A stretch of DNA of 64,000 nt from Candidatus Limnocylindrales bacterium (GCA_035571835.1 DATNBU010000018.1:62001-126000), one strand, 5' to 3'; counted from the first letter of the stretch, positions 47,405-57,276 are shown. Translations and numbers: made by a program. Notes: generated from the sequence alone by a model not told the origin.

Positions 47405-48709
47405 GTGGCGGCCGCGCGAACGCTCGTCGTGCTCGGCCTTGCCCGCAGCGGGATCGCCGCGGCGCGAGTTGCCGCCCGCGGAGGCTGGACCGTTCTCGTC
47501 GCCGACGACAAGCCGGACGCGGCCGCCGATCTTCCCGACGGCGCGCAACCGATCGACGTGGACGCGGCCGCGGATCGCATCCGCGAAGCCGACCTCGTCA
47601 TTCCAAGCCCCGGCGTGCCGGCATCGCATCGACTTCTCGTCGCGGCGCGGGCTGGCGGAGTTCGCATTGCTCCGGAGATCGAGTTTGCCGCCGACCGTCT
47701 CACTGGAACGCTGGTGGCGGTTACCGGAACCAACGGAAAGAGCACGACCGTAAGCCTGGTCGGTGCGATCCTCGAAGCGGCCGGCCGACGGACGTTCACC
47801 GGCGGTAACCTCGGCGACCCGCTGTGCAACGCGGTCGGCCGCGAGCCGTACGATTTCATCGTCGCCGAGGTTTCGAGCTTCCAGCTCGAGCATGCGACGA
47901 CGTTCCACCCTCATGTCGCGGCGATGCTCAACCTGACGCCCGACCATCTGGACCGGCACGGCAGCATGGACGAATACCTCGCGGCCAAGCTGCGGCTGTT
48001 CCAGTGCATGACAGCGGGCGACCACGCGGTGCTGCCGCGCTCGAGCGACTGGACGGCGAAAGCGGTCGCTTCGACGCGCGCGTCGGTTTCGTATTTCGAC
48101 ACGCCGCCGCCAGGGCAGCGCGAGATCGGCGCCGGCGGCTATCGCATCCGGCTTCCGCAACGCGGTTGGCCGCAGCTGCCGCACGATCTCGAGAACGCAG
48201 CGGCAGCGGTCGAGATCGCGCGCGTGCTCGGCGTCGACCGGGTAGCCGTCGAGCGCGCGATCGCCGGGTTCCGTCCGCTTCGGCACCGGCTCGCGAAGGT
48301 GGCCGAGATCGGCGGCGTTGCGTGGTGGAACGACTCGAAGGCGACCAACGTCGGGGCCGCAGCGAGCAGCCTGCGGGCGTTCGACGGGCGCGTCATCCTG
48401 CTCGCGGGCGGGATTTCGAAAGGTTGTGACTTCGCCGCGTTGGCGAACGAGGCGCCGCGCATTACACTCGTCGTCGCGTACGGCGAGGCCGGGCCGGAGA
48501 TCGAGGCGACCCTGGCCGCATCGATGCGCGTCGTGCGTGAGTCCGCTCTTCACGCCGCGGTGCTTCGCGCCGCAAAGGAAGCACGTCCGGGCGATGTGGT
48601 GCTGCTGGCGCCGGCGTGCTCGAGCTTCGATGAGTTTCGCGACTACGCCGATCGCGGCCAGTCATTCGAGCGCTGGGTGCACGAGCTCGAGTCCGTCGGG
48701 AAGGGGTGA
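47405..48709 (+). CDS. murD: UDP-MurNAc-L-Ala:D-Glu ligase MurD
   Basis: A 434-residue cytosolic ligase adding D-glutamate. It has a GTG start 3 nt after mraY. Motifs: the Rossmann-like VLGLARSGIAAARVA, VTGTNGKSTTVSLVG, LNLTPDHLDRHGSM and WWNDSKATNVGAA. Confidence 0.96.
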   Translation: MAAARTLVVLGLARSGIAAARVAARGGWTVLVADDKPDAAADLPDGAQPIDVDAAADRIREADLVIPSPGVPASHRLLVAARAGGVRIAPEIEFAADRLTGTLVAVTGTNGKSTTVSLVGAILEAAGRRTFTGGNLGDPLCNAVGREPYDFIVAEVSSFQLEHATTFHPHVAAMLNLTPDHLDRHGSMDEYLAAKLRLFQCMTAGDHAVLPRSSDWTAKAVASTRASVSYFDTPPPGQREIGAGGYRIRLPQRGWPQLPHDLENAAAAVEIARVLGVDRVAVERAIAGFRPLRHRLAKVAEIGGVAWWNDSKATNVGAAASSLRAFDGRVILLAGGISKGCDFAALANEAPRITLVVAYGEAGPEIEATLAASMRVVRESALHAAVLRAAKEARPGDVVLLAPACSSFDEFRDYADRGQSFERWVHELESVGKG

Positions 48710-48721
48710 GGAGGAAGTGCG

Positions 48722-49885
48722 GTGAGCTGGACTGGTTCGGATGCGCGATCGATCGAGGCGGCGCTTGCGCTGCCGCGCGTGGCGGTACGGATGTCGGATC
48801 GGCCGGACCCGTGGGTCGTCGGGCTGGTCGCGATCCTGACGGTGCTCGGCCTGATCTTCGTGTTCGATGCGAGCACGTTCGTGTCGAACTACCACTTCGG
48901 CGACGGCTACCGGATGATCCTCAAGCACGCCGTGTCGGCGTCGGTCGGCGTCGTGCTGCTGTGGATCTGTTCGCGCTGCCCGTCGGATTTCCTCAAGCGT
49001 CGTGCGTACTGGATCTTCGCCGTGACGGTTCCGCTGGTCGCGGCCACGCTGATCCCGCACGTCGGCATCGAGGTCAACGGCGCGCGGCGCTGGATCCCGT
49101 TCGGGCTGTTCAACCTTCAGCCGTCCGAGTTCATCAAGATCTCGTACGTGATCCTGCTGGCCGCGTGGCTGGATCGCGTGCACGACCGCGTGCGCAATCC
49201 GCTCTATTCGATCCTGCCGGTGATGACGGTCTTCGGTGCGATCGGCGTGATGCTGCTCGGCCAGCCGGACTTCGGCACGACGGCGCTGCTCGGCGGCATC
49301 GCGGTGCTGATGCTGCTGCTCGGCGGCGTGCCGTGGTGGCAGCTGTTCGTGCCGGCATCGGCGATGGGTGCAGCGGGCTTCTACCTGATCTGGTCGTCCG
49401 AATACCGGTGGAATCGCGTGATGGCGTTCGTCGATCCGGAAAAGGATCCGCTCGGCGCGGGCTACCATCTGCTGCAGGCGCTGACGGCGTTCGGCTCCGG
49501 CGGGCTGACCGGCCAGGGCCTCGGCGCGTCGACGTCGAAGTCGGGCTATCTGCCGGAGCCGCACACCGACTTCATTTTCTCGGTAATCGGCGAGGAGACG
49601 GGGCTGATCGGGTCCGCGTCTATCGTGCTGCTTTTCGGGCTGCTCGCGTGGCGCGGCTTCCGCATCGCGCACCGGCACAGCGAGCCGTTCGCGCAGCTTC
49701 TCGCGGCCGGGCTGACCTTGATCATCGTGCTGCAGGCGATGATCAACATCGGCGTCGTGCTCGGTCTGCTTCCGACCAAGGGCATCGGCCTTCCGTTCAT
49801 CAGCTACGGCGGCTCGTCGATCATGGCCTTCCTGGCGATCGGCGGCCTGCTTCTCTCGCTGTCTCGCGAGCTGCGAGAACGTTGA
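48722..49885 (+). CDS. ftsW: Septal peptidoglycan polymerase FtsW
   Basis: A 387-residue SEDS glycosyltransferase with about ten membrane segments that polymerises lipid II at the septum with FtsI. It has a GTG start with GGAGGA upstream. Motifs: GARRWIPFGLFNLQPSEFIK, LGQPDFGTTALL, PEPHTDFIFSVIGEE and LPFISYGGSS near the C-terminus. Confidence 0.96.
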   Translation: MSWTGSDARSIEAALALPRVAVRMSDRPDPWVVGLVAILTVLGLIFVFDASTFVSNYHFGDGYRMILKHAVSASVGVVLLWICSRCPSDFLKRRAYWIFAVTVPLVAATLIPHVGIEVNGARRWIPFGLFNLQPSEFIKISYVILLAAWLDRVHDRVRNPLYSILPVMTVFGAIGVMLLGQPDFGTTALLGGIAVLMLLLGGVPWWQLFVPASAMGAAGFYLIWSSEYRWNRVMAFVDPEKDPLGAGYHLLQALTAFGSGGLTGQGLGASTSKSGYLPEPHTDFIFSVIGEETGLIGSASIVLLFGLLAWRGFRIAHRHSEPFAQLLAAGLTLIIVLQAMINIGVVLGLLPTKGIGLPFISYGGSSIMAFLAIGGLLLSLSRELRER

Positions 49886-49896
49886 GGAATTAAAAT

Positions 49897-49960
49897 GGGA
49901 CCAGGTACATTTTTGCGGCCACGCGCGAAAACATTGCGGAATTAAAAATGTACCTGTCCC
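49897..49960. repeat. REP-like hairpin between ftsW and murG
   Basis: GGGACCAGGTACATTTTT is inverted as AAAAATGTACCTGTCCC with one extra base in the left arm and about 29 nt between. The right arm ends 4 nt before the murG ATG. The core resembles the elements at 34816 and 38188 and the palindromes flanking REP-associated transposases. It breaks up an otherwise tightly packed operon. Confidence 0.8.
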
Positions 49961-49964
49961 CTTT

Positions 49965-51071
49965 ATGAAAGTTGCGATTGCTGGCGGTGGGACGGGGGGG
50001 CATTTGTTTCCCGGGTTGGCGGTGGCGGAGCTGGCGCGCGACAGCGGCGTTGCAGACGAAGTCGTGTTCTTTGGTGCGGAGCGCGGCATCGAGTCGTGGG
50101 CGGTGCCGAAGGCCGGCTTCGAGCTGGTCGCAGAGAAAGTCCACGGCATCGCCGGCGGCAGCCCGCTCGCGGCGCTCCGTTCGCTCGGCGAGATGCTCGC
50201 AGCAACCCGACGCGCGCGCAGCGCGATCCGCCGCCGCGCGATCGACGTCGTGATCGGCCTCGGCGGCTACGCATCGGCGCCGGCGGTTCTCGCCGCGCGC
50301 TCGCTCGGCGTCCCGGTCGTGCTGCTCGAGCAGAACCGGCGCCCCGGAATCTCCAATCGCGCGCTCGGCCGGCTCGCGACGCGCATCTGCACGAGCTTCG
50401 AAAGCACCGCTTCGTCGTTCCCCACCGGCCGCTCGGTGCTGACCGGCAATCCTCTGCGCAAGGGATTCGAGATCCGCCCGCCGCACGCCGGTCGCGATCT
50501 TCTTCTGGTGTTCGGCGGCAGCGCCGGCGCGCGAAGCCTCAATCGCGCGATGACGACGGCGCTCGCCGAGCTTGCCGGCGAAGCGGCGGCAAGCGGGCAC
50601 CCCGAGCGCGGCAGCCTGCCGCCGATCCTTCATCAGGTCGGCAAGCCGTTCGTCGACGAAGTGCGCGCCGCATATGCGAAGGCGAACGTTACGGCCGAAG
50701 TCACGGCGTTCATCGACGACATGCCGTCGGTCTATGCGCGCGCGAGGCTCGCCGTCTGTCGCGCCGGTGCAACCAGCCTTGCCGAGCTGATCGCGACCGG
50801 CACGCCGTCGGTGCTCGTGCCACTTGCGACGTCGGCCGGCGATCATCAGCTCGAAAACGCGCGTGAGCTCGAGGCGAGCGGCGCTGCGCAAGTGGTGATC
50901 GACGACAATAATTGTGCGGCTGCACTCGCTCGCGCGCTGAAACAGTTGCTCCCTGACGACAGCGCGCTACGCTTGATGTCGGACCGCGCGGCTGCCATGG
51001 GGCGGCCCGGTGCAGCGCAGCGGGTGCTCGACGTCGTCGTCTCACTCGCCGGCACGCGGCACCAGCGCTGA
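49965..51071 (+). CDS. murG: Lipid II synthase MurG
   Basis: A 368-residue peripheral membrane glycosyltransferase that adds GlcNAc to lipid I. Motifs: AGGGTGGHLFPGLAVAE at the N-terminus, VIGLGGYASAPAVLAA, VFGGSAGARSLN and CRAGATSLAELIATG. No purine-rich ribosome site precedes the ATG; the bases just upstream are the right arm of a REP-like hairpin (TGTCCCCTTT), so translation may rely on other features. Confidence 0.96.
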   Translation: MKVAIAGGGTGGHLFPGLAVAELARDSGVADEVVFFGAERGIESWAVPKAGFELVAEKVHGIAGGSPLAALRSLGEMLAATRRARSAIRRRAIDVVIGLGGYASAPAVLAARSLGVPVVLLEQNRRPGISNRALGRLATRICTSFESTASSFPTGRSVLTGNPLRKGFEIRPPHAGRDLLLVFGGSAGARSLNRAMTTALAELAGEAAASGHPERGSLPPILHQVGKPFVDEVRAAYAKANVTAEVTAFIDDMPSVYARARLAVCRAGATSLAELIATGTPSVLVPLATSAGDHQLENARELEASGAAQVVIDDNNCAAALARALKQLLPDDSALRLMSDRAAAMGRPGAAQRVLDVVVSLAGTRHQR

Positions 51072-51076
51072 CTGCA

Positions 51077-51099
51077 GGAACCGGGAACGTCCCGGTTCC
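51077..51099. repeat. Hairpin between murG and murC
   Basis: GGAACCGGGA, a 3-nt loop and TCCCGGTTCC form a perfect 10-bp stem, followed by a further related half copy GTTCCCGGAACC. It differs in sequence from the GGGACAGG family and looks like another short palindromic repeat. Confidence 0.7.
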
Positions 51100-51115
51100 C
51101 GTTCCCGGAACCGTC

Positions 51116-52663
51116 ATGACTCTCGACGAGCGATTCGACAGCGGGCCGGCATGGTCTTCCTTAAAGATTCCGGCTGACGGCGCCGAAGGGACGACTGCGC
51201 CCGCGCGCCACCTTGGCCGGATTCATCTGGTCGGCATCGGCGGCATCGGCATGAGCGGCATTGCCGAGGTGCTGCTCACGCTCGGCTACACGATCAGCGG
51301 CTCGGACCTGTCCGACAACGATACGACGCGCCACCTGCGCGAGCTCGGCGCCGAGATCTGGCTCGGCCACGACGCGAGCCACATCGGCAGCGACATCAAC
51401 GTCGTCGTCATCTCGTCGGCGGTCTCCGACGACAATCCCGAAGTCCGCGCCGCCCGCGAGCATCGCGTGCCGGTGATTCCGCGCGCCGAGATGCTGGCCG
51501 AGCTGATGCGCGTCAAATGCACCGTCGGCGTCGCCGGTGCACACGGCAAGACCACGACCACTTCGCTGGTCGCAGCCGTGCTGAGCGCCGGCGGGCTCGA
51601 TCCCACGCTCGTGATCGGCGGCCGTCTCAAATCGCTCGGCGGCACCAACGCGCGTCTCGGCCGCTCGCGATACATGGTCGTCGAAGCCGACGAGAGCGAC
51701 GGCAGCTTTCTTCTGCTGCGCCCAACGCTCGCGGTGGTCACCAACATCGACCGCGAGCACATGAACTTCTATGGCGACATGGAGGTGCTGCGCACGTCGT
51801 ATCTCGCGTACATCAACGCCGTTCCTTTCTACGGAAAGGCGGTGCTGTGCCTCGACTGCCCGGAGATCCGCGCGCTGCTGCCGAAGGTTCGAAAGCCGCA
51901 CCTGACGTACGGAACCTCTCCGGAAGCCGACCTTCGCGCGACCGGGATCCAGTATCACGGCCTGTCGAGCTCGTTCGACGTCACGTTCAAGGGCGCGCCG
52001 CTCGGTCGCGTCAACGTGGCGATGCCTGGCGAGCACGCGGTGCGAAACGCGCTCGCGGCGCTCGTCGTCGGCATGGATTTCGGCCTCGACTTCCAGAGCT
52101 GTGCGGCCGCGCTCGCAGGTTTCGAAGGCGTGATGCGCCGTTTCGAGATCAAGGGCGAGGCCGCCGGCGTTACCGTCGTCGACGATTACGGCCACCATCC
52201 GACCGAAGTCTGCGCAACGCTTCGCGCCGCGCGGCTGGGCTATCCGGACCGGCGCATCGTCGCGGTGTTCCAGCCGCATCGCTTCTCGCGCCTCGCCGAC
52301 CTTTTCGATCTGTTCGCCGAATGCTTCGAAGACGCCGATGCCGTGGTGCTGACCGACGTCTACGCGGCCGGCGAAAGCCCGATCGAAGGCTACGACGGAA
52401 GACGGCTGGCCGAAGCCGCCGGCCGCATCCATCCGGGCGAAGTCGTGTTCGAAGGAGCCGGCGCCGATCTCGCGTTGCGCGTCGCAGCACGCATCCGGCC
52501 CGGGGATCTGGTGCTGACGCTGGGTGCCGGCGACGTGACAAAGCTCGGCCCGCTCATCCTTCAGGAATTGCAGGCACTGCAGCAGGCGCAGACTGCGCCG
52601 GCCGCGTCGCGGAGCGGCGATGCGGCCGCCGCGCGTCCCAAAGAACACCAGCCCGGAGCCTGA
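51116..52663 (+). CDS. murC: UDP-MurNAc:L-alanine ligase MurC
   Basis: A 515-residue ligase that adds the first L-alanine to UDP-MurNAc. Motifs: IHLVGIGGIGMSGIAEVL, VAGAHGKTTTTSLVA, EADESDGSFLLL and VVDDYGHHPTEVCATL. It is slightly longer than usual because of an Ala/Gln-rich C-terminal tail of about 30 residues. Confidence 0.96.
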   Translation: MTLDERFDSGPAWSSLKIPADGAEGTTAPARHLGRIHLVGIGGIGMSGIAEVLLTLGYTISGSDLSDNDTTRHLRELGAEIWLGHDASHIGSDINVVVISSAVSDDNPEVRAAREHRVPVIPRAEMLAELMRVKCTVGVAGAHGKTTTTSLVAAVLSAGGLDPTLVIGGRLKSLGGTNARLGRSRYMVVEADESDGSFLLLRPTLAVVTNIDREHMNFYGDMEVLRTSYLAYINAVPFYGKAVLCLDCPEIRALLPKVRKPHLTYGTSPEADLRATGIQYHGLSSSFDVTFKGAPLGRVNVAMPGEHAVRNALAALVVGMDFGLDFQSCAAALAGFEGVMRRFEIKGEAAGVTVVDDYGHHPTEVCATLRAARLGYPDRRIVAVFQPHRFSRLADLFDLFAECFEDADAVVLTDVYAAGESPIEGYDGRRLAEAAGRIHPGEVVFEGAGADLALRVAARIRPGDLVLTLGAGDVTKLGPLILQELQALQQAQTAPAASRSGDAAAARPKEHQPGA

Positions 52664-52665
52664 CC

Positions 52666-53655
52666 GTGAGCACGAACGCCGCGTCGGAACCGGGCGAGCT
52701 CGCGGCCCGCGTCGCGGCTGTCGCCGCACGCCTGTCCGGCGTCGTCGATGTCGCCACTGACCATTCGCTCGGCCGCTACACGTCATTCCAGATCGGCGGC
52801 CCGGCCGATCTTCTGGTCGAGCCGGCTTCGGTCGAAGCCCTCGCCACGATCCTCAAGGCGACCAGCGAGGTCGGCGTGCCGGTCACGTGTCTCGGCGGCG
52901 GCACCAACATCCTCGTCTCGGACGCCGGGATCCGCGGCGTCGTCGTGCGGCTCGGCAAACCGTTCGCGTACATTCGTGAACTTCGGGCCGAGGTCGACAG
53001 CGTCAGCCTCGAGGTCGGCGCCGCGACCCGCTTCATCCGCCTGGCCAAGGACACGGTTTCGCGCGGCCTCGCCGGCCTCGAGTTCGCGGCCGGCATCCCC
53101 GGATCGGTGGGAGGCGCCGCGCAGATGAACGCCGGTGCCTTCGGCGGGGAAATCTCGAAGACGATGACCTCGATGGTGTACGTGACGGGCTGTGGGGAAA
53201 TCGTCGAAAAACAGCGCGAAGAGCTGCAATTCTCCTATCGAAAGCTGGCGTTGGAACCGGGCACCGTGATAACTTCGCTGCGGTTCCGTTTGCTCCGCTC
53301 GTCGGTGGGTCGGTTGCAAGAGGCAGTGGCGCGGGTTCAGGAAAAGCGCAGACGGAATCAGCCTGCCGGCTATCCAAACGCCGGCTCGATTTTCAAGAAC
53401 CCACCCGGCGAGTTTGCCGGTCGGCTGATCGAAAAGGCCGGTCTGAAGGGAACGACGAAGGGCGGTGCTCAGGTCTCACCAGAGCACGCGAACTTCATCA
53501 TTAACCTTGGATCGGCGACCGCGTCCGATGTCCGCGAGTTGATGGGCTTGGTCCAGGAGGAAGTGTGGTTGAGGTGCGGGGTGTGGCTGGAACCAGAGGT
53601 GCGACTCATCGGCGACTTCGGGCGATCGGATGAAGAAGCGACCTCGCGTTCGTAA
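52666..53655 (+). CDS. murB: UDP-N-acetylenolpyruvoylglucosamine reductase MurB
   Basis: A 329-residue flavoenzyme that reduces enolpyruvyl-UDP-GlcNAc to UDP-MurNAc with NADPH. The GTG start lies 2 nt after murC with GGAG upstream. Motifs: YTSFQIGGPADLLVEP, CLGGGTNILVSDAGIRG (FAD site), FAAGIPGSVGGAAQMNAGA and NAGSIFKNP with the catalytic Ser. The short C-terminus fits the type II MurB class. It overlaps ftsQ by 26 nt. Confidence 0.96.
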   Translation: MSTNAASEPGELAARVAAVAARLSGVVDVATDHSLGRYTSFQIGGPADLLVEPASVEALATILKATSEVGVPVTCLGGGTNILVSDAGIRGVVVRLGKPFAYIRELRAEVDSVSLEVGAATRFIRLAKDTVSRGLAGLEFAAGIPGSVGGAAQMNAGAFGGEISKTMTSMVYVTGCGEIVEKQREELQFSYRKLALEPGTVITSLRFRLLRSSVGRLQEAVARVQEKRRRNQPAGYPNAGSIFKNPPGEFAGRLIEKAGLKGTTKGGAQVSPEHANFIINLGSATASDVRELMGLVQEEVWLRCGVWLEPEVRLIGDFGRSDEEATSRS

Positions 53656-54565
53656 AGCCAGGCATCAGGTTGCGTCATGGATCCGGCCGGTCGCGGTGTT
53701 TCTCGCGACCGCTGTGTTCGTGACGACCGGCGCGTGGGCCGCGTGGGGCCGCGTCGTCCCGTACGTGAAGGGGCACGACTACTTCCGTCTTCGCTCGATC
53801 CGCATCGCGTCCGACGAGACGCGCGTCTCGCCGCAGAGCCTTGCCGAGATCGCCGGACTCTACGACGACGCATCGCTGTGGGACGTCGATCCGCAATCGA
53901 TTGAATCGACGCTTGCCGACGCGAGCTGGGTGCGGCGCGCGAGCGTGCAGCGCCACTTCCCGTGGCAGGTCAGTCTTTCGGTGTCCAAGCGGCATGGAAT
54001 CGCCGCGGCCGTCGCGAACGGTAAAGCGTATCTCGTCGATCCGGAAGGCGTGCTGTTCCACGAGATCGACGAAGCTTCGGTTCCCGATCTTCCGTACCTG
54101 ACCGGCTGGGATTCGGCCGCAAGCCACGCCGAACAGGCCGAACGGCTGCGCGCGCTTCTCGGCGTGCTCGATAAAGCTTCGGGCCGCCAGGTCGAGGTTT
54201 CCGAGCTGCACATGGACGACGACGGCACCGTCTGGCTCTACGCGACTGGCGTCAAGGCGTCGGTGCGCATCGGCGATGCATCGAAGGCCCTGGTCGCGCT
54301 CGACCGCCTCGTCGTGGCGCTCGCCGAGCTCGGCCCGCTCGCCGATCGTGCGCGCGTGATCGACACGGATTATCGAGACCGCATCGTGATCCGCGGCGCC
54401 GACGACAAGCTGCCGGCGATGCTCGCCGCGCAGTCCGACAAGACCTCTTCCGGCCAGGAAACTTCCGACGCGCGCAGTGCACGCCGTGCTGCGCGCACAG
54501 GCCCCGTTTCCAGTAACAACCAGCCTTCCGCACACGGGCAGGTCAAGGCGGCGCGGCATGGCTAA
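53630..54565 (+). CDS. ftsQ: Cell division protein FtsQ
   Basis: A 311-residue bitopic protein: basic cytosolic N-terminus, one membrane segment (about 18-42), then a POTRA domain (FRLRSIRIASDETRVSPQSL) and the FtsQ beta domain. It links FtsL/FtsB to the divisome. The C-terminal 50 residues are disordered. A ddl gene, often found between murB and ftsQ, is absent. Confidence 0.88.
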   Translation: MKKRPRVRKARHQVASWIRPVAVFLATAVFVTTGAWAAWGRVVPYVKGHDYFRLRSIRIASDETRVSPQSLAEIAGLYDDASLWDVDPQSIESTLADASWVRRASVQRHFPWQVSLSVSKRHGIAAAVANGKAYLVDPEGVLFHEIDEASVPDLPYLTGWDSAASHAEQAERLRALLGVLDKASGRQVEVSELHMDDDGTVWLYATGVKASVRIGDASKALVALDRLVVALAELGPLADRARVIDTDYRDRIVIRGADDKLPAMLAAQSDKTSSGQETSDARSARRAARTGPVSSNNQPSAHGQVKAARHG

Positions 54566-55775
54566 GAATCTTCCCATCGCGGCCCTCGACGTCGGCACGC
54601 AGAAGGTGACGCTGCTCGTCGGCGAACGCACGGCGACCGGCCTTTCGATCCTCGGCATCGGCACCAGCGCCTCGCGCGGAATGCGCGCCGGACGCGTGAG
54701 CGACGTCGAACGCACGGCGGCCGCGATCATGGCAGCGCTCACCGAAGCCGAGCGCATGGCCGGCAGCCAGATTCACAACGTCGTGGTTTCGGTCTCGGGC
54801 GACCACATCAAGGGCGAGAACAGCCACGGCGTCGCGCGCATCGACAACGACGAAGTTTCCAATCGTGCCGCGGCCCGAGCGATCGCTGCGGCTCGTGCGA
54901 TTCCGCTGCCGCAGGACCACCGGCCCATTCACCTGCTCAAGCGCGACTTCGTCGTCGACGGGCAGGTCGGCATCGCCAATCCGGTCGGCATGAGCGGCGT
55001 GCGCCTCGAAGCGCACCTGCACGTGATCTCGGCTGCCGAATCGGCGCTGCGCAACCTCGCAAAGAGCTGCAATCGCGCGGGCCTTACGGTCAGCGGAACC
55101 ATCGCGTCGTCGCTGGCGTCGGCCGAAGCCGTCCTCGAGCCGGATGAGCGCGAGCTCGGCGTGGCGGTCGTCGACATCGGCGCCGGCACGGTCGACATGG
55201 CGCTTTTCCAGCGCGGATCGGTCGTGCATTCGGGCGTGTTCGGGGTCGGCGGCGTCGACGTCACGCGCGACATCGCGCACGTGCTCGAAACGCCGCTCGG
55301 TGAAGCCGAAAGCCTCAAGAAACGCCACGGGTGTGCGGTGGCCGACCTCGTCGATGAAGAGCTGATGGTCGAGGTCAGCGGCATCGGCGGCCGCGAGCCG
55401 CGCGAAGTCGAAGCCAGGCATCTCGCCGAGATCATCGAGCCCAGGCTCGAGGAAATCTTCGAAACCATCCGCGACGCGATCATCCGCTCCGGATACGGCG
55501 AGCTTCTTACGTCGGGCGTCGTGCTGACCGGCGGCACGGCGATGATGGCCGGCATCGTCACACTGGCGAGCCGCGTGCTGCAGATGCCGGTGCGTCTTGG
55601 TGAGCCGAGCGGGATCGAAGGTCTGGGGGACGAGATCGACGACGCGTCGTTTGCGACCGCCGTCGGTCTCGCGCTCGGACTTCCCGAAAAGGGAATGAGC
55701 GAGCCGTGGCGTGCAGGCGTGGCTTCGCGGCTGCTGCCCGGATGGGTGCGGCGCCGCTTCAAGGAAATGGTGTGA
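54558..55775 (+). CDS. ftsA: Cell division protein FtsA
   Basis: A 405-residue actin-like ATPase that tethers FtsZ to the membrane. Phosphate and nucleotide motifs: ALDVGTQKVTLLVGE, VVDIGAGTVDMALF and VLTGGTAMMAGI. The last residues (PGWVRRRFKEMV) form the amphipathic membrane-targeting helix. The ATG overlaps the end of ftsQ by 8 nt. Confidence 0.95.
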   Translation: MAKNLPIAALDVGTQKVTLLVGERTATGLSILGIGTSASRGMRAGRVSDVERTAAAIMAALTEAERMAGSQIHNVVVSVSGDHIKGENSHGVARIDNDEVSNRAAARAIAAARAIPLPQDHRPIHLLKRDFVVDGQVGIANPVGMSGVRLEAHLHVISAAESALRNLAKSCNRAGLTVSGTIASSLASAEAVLEPDERELGVAVVDIGAGTVDMALFQRGSVVHSGVFGVGGVDVTRDIAHVLETPLGEAESLKKRHGCAVADLVDEELMVEVSGIGGREPREVEARHLAEIIEPRLEEIFETIRDAIIRSGYGELLTSGVVLTGGTAMMAGIVTLASRVLQMPVRLGEPSGIEGLGDEIDDASFATAVGLALGLPEKGMSEPWRAGVASRLLPGWVRRRFKEMV

Positions 55776-55882
55776 GCGCTGTGCACACGCAGATGCTTCC
55801 ATCAGACAGTGTTCGAGAGCATCGAAAGGGTTCTTTCCAATTATTTCTCCGTGTGACTCGCGGAGCTCATCCGGCGGCAACT

Positions 55883-55900
55883 CGTGACCAGGTGGTCACG
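55883..55900. promoter_or_regulatory. 18-bp dyad upstream of ftsZ
   Basis: CGTGACCA-GG-TGGTCACG is a perfect 8-2-8 inverted repeat, 30 bp before the ftsZ start in the 154-bp ftsA-ftsZ gap. It could be a repressor operator or an mRNA hairpin; no factor can be assigned. Confidence 0.5.
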
Positions 55901-55929
55901 CGTGCAAATCCAGACCGGGAGGTGTGGTC

Positions 55930-57243
55930 ATGATCGAGCTGGTCGACGAAAATCTGAACAACGCGCGTATCGTGGTGGTGGGTGTGGGCGGCGGCGGCGG
56001 TAACGCCGTTACGACGATGATCCGGTCGGACATGGCCGGCGTCGATTTCATCTGTGCCAACACCGACTCGCAGGCCATCGGCACCAGCCTCGCGCCCGTC
56101 AAGGTGCAGCTCGGCTGCTCGCTGACCAAGGGCCTCGGCGCCGGCGCCAATCCCGAAGTCGGCCGCAAGGCCGCGCTCGAGCAGGAAGACATCCTGCGCG
56201 AAGAGCTTTCCGGCGCCGACATGGTCTTCGTGACCGCCGGCATGGGCGGCGGCACCGGCACCGGCGCGGCGCCCGTCATTGCGCGCATCTGCAAGGACCT
56301 CGGCGCGCTCACCGTCGGCGTCGTGACCAAGCCGTTCGGCTTCGAAGGCCGCCGGCGTCTTCGCCAGGCCGAAGAAGGCATCCGCGAGCTTCGCGCCGCG
56401 TGCGACACGCTGATCGTGATCCCGAACCAGCGCCTGATCGAGATCGCGAGCCGCAGCACGACGACGCGCGAGGCGTTCAAGAAAGCCGACGAGGTTCTGC
56501 TGCACGCCGTTCGCGGCATCTCGCAGATCATCACCGAGCCCGGAACCATCAACGTCGACTTCGCCGACGTGCGCACGATCATGAGCGAGATGGGCATGGC
56601 GATGATGGGCCACGGCGCCGGCTACGGCGACAGCCGCGCGATCGACGCCGCGACCAACGCGATCTCGAGCCCGCTGCTCGAGGACATCTCGATCCACGGC
56701 GCGCGCGGCGTGCTCGTCAACATCACGGCGAGCGAGGACTTCGGCATCCAGGAGCTCAACGAAGCGGTCGAGCTCATCCAGACGCAGGCGCACGAAGACG
56801 CCAACATCATCGTCGGCCTCGTGCACGACACCAACCTCGAAGACGAAGTGCGCATCACCGTGATCGCAACCGGCTTCGGCGACCGCCTGATCGACCGGCT
56901 GCAGCCGGGCCGTGACCGCGGCGAGAACATCATGACCGCAATGACCGCGCCCGAGCGTGCGTCGGAGCGTCCGTCGGCGCAGCTTCCGCGCCGCGATTCG
57001 TTCCGGCCGGTCTCGGGCCGCGCACCGATGTCGTCGATGATGGATGCCGGCATCGAAGAGCCGTACCAGACCGGCGAAGCCGAGCAGGACGCGCCGCAGC
57101 GGCGCGAGCCGGAGATGGGCCCGGAAGAGACCGCGGCCCGTCAGGAAGAGCTCGAGTTCGCCGCGATCAGCGCCGACGACGATGCGCGCGTGCCGGCGTA
57201 TCTCCGCCGCTGGAAACAGAAAGGGCAGCGACTGATGCGCTAA
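55930..57243 (+). CDS. ftsZ: Cell division protein FtsZ
   Basis: A 437-residue tubulin-like GTPase that forms the division ring. The ATG at 55930 has GGGAGG 7 nt upstream and is preferred to a GTG at 55924. Motifs: [12 protein letters not shown], the GTP loop [17 protein letters not shown] and the synergy-loop region [12 protein letters not shown] variable linker of about 90 residues leads to the C-terminal peptide [12 protein letters not shown], which binds FtsA. Confidence 0.97.
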   Translation: MIELVDENLNNARIVVVGVGGGGGNAVTTMIRSDMAGVDFICANTDSQAIGTSLAPVKVQLGCSLTKGLGAGANPEVGRKAALEQEDILREELSGADMVFVTAGMGGGTGTGAAPVIARICKDLGALTVGVVTKPFGFEGRRRLRQAEEGIRELRAACDTLIVIPNQRLIEIASRSTTTREAFKKADEVLLHAVRGISQIITEPGTINVDFADVRTIMSEMGMAMMGHGAGYGDSRAIDAATNAISSPLLEDISIHGARGVLVNITASEDFGIQELNEAVELIQTQAHEDANIIVGLVHDTNLEDEVRITVIATGFGDRLIDRLQPGRDRGENIMTAMTAPERASERPSAQLPRRDSFRPVSGRAPMSSMMDAGIEEPYQTGEAEQDAPQRREPEMGPEETAARQEELEFAAISADDDARVPAYLRRWKQKGQRLMR

Positions 57244-57276
57244 GGGACGAGCGCGATCACGGTTGTTCTGCGGGCG

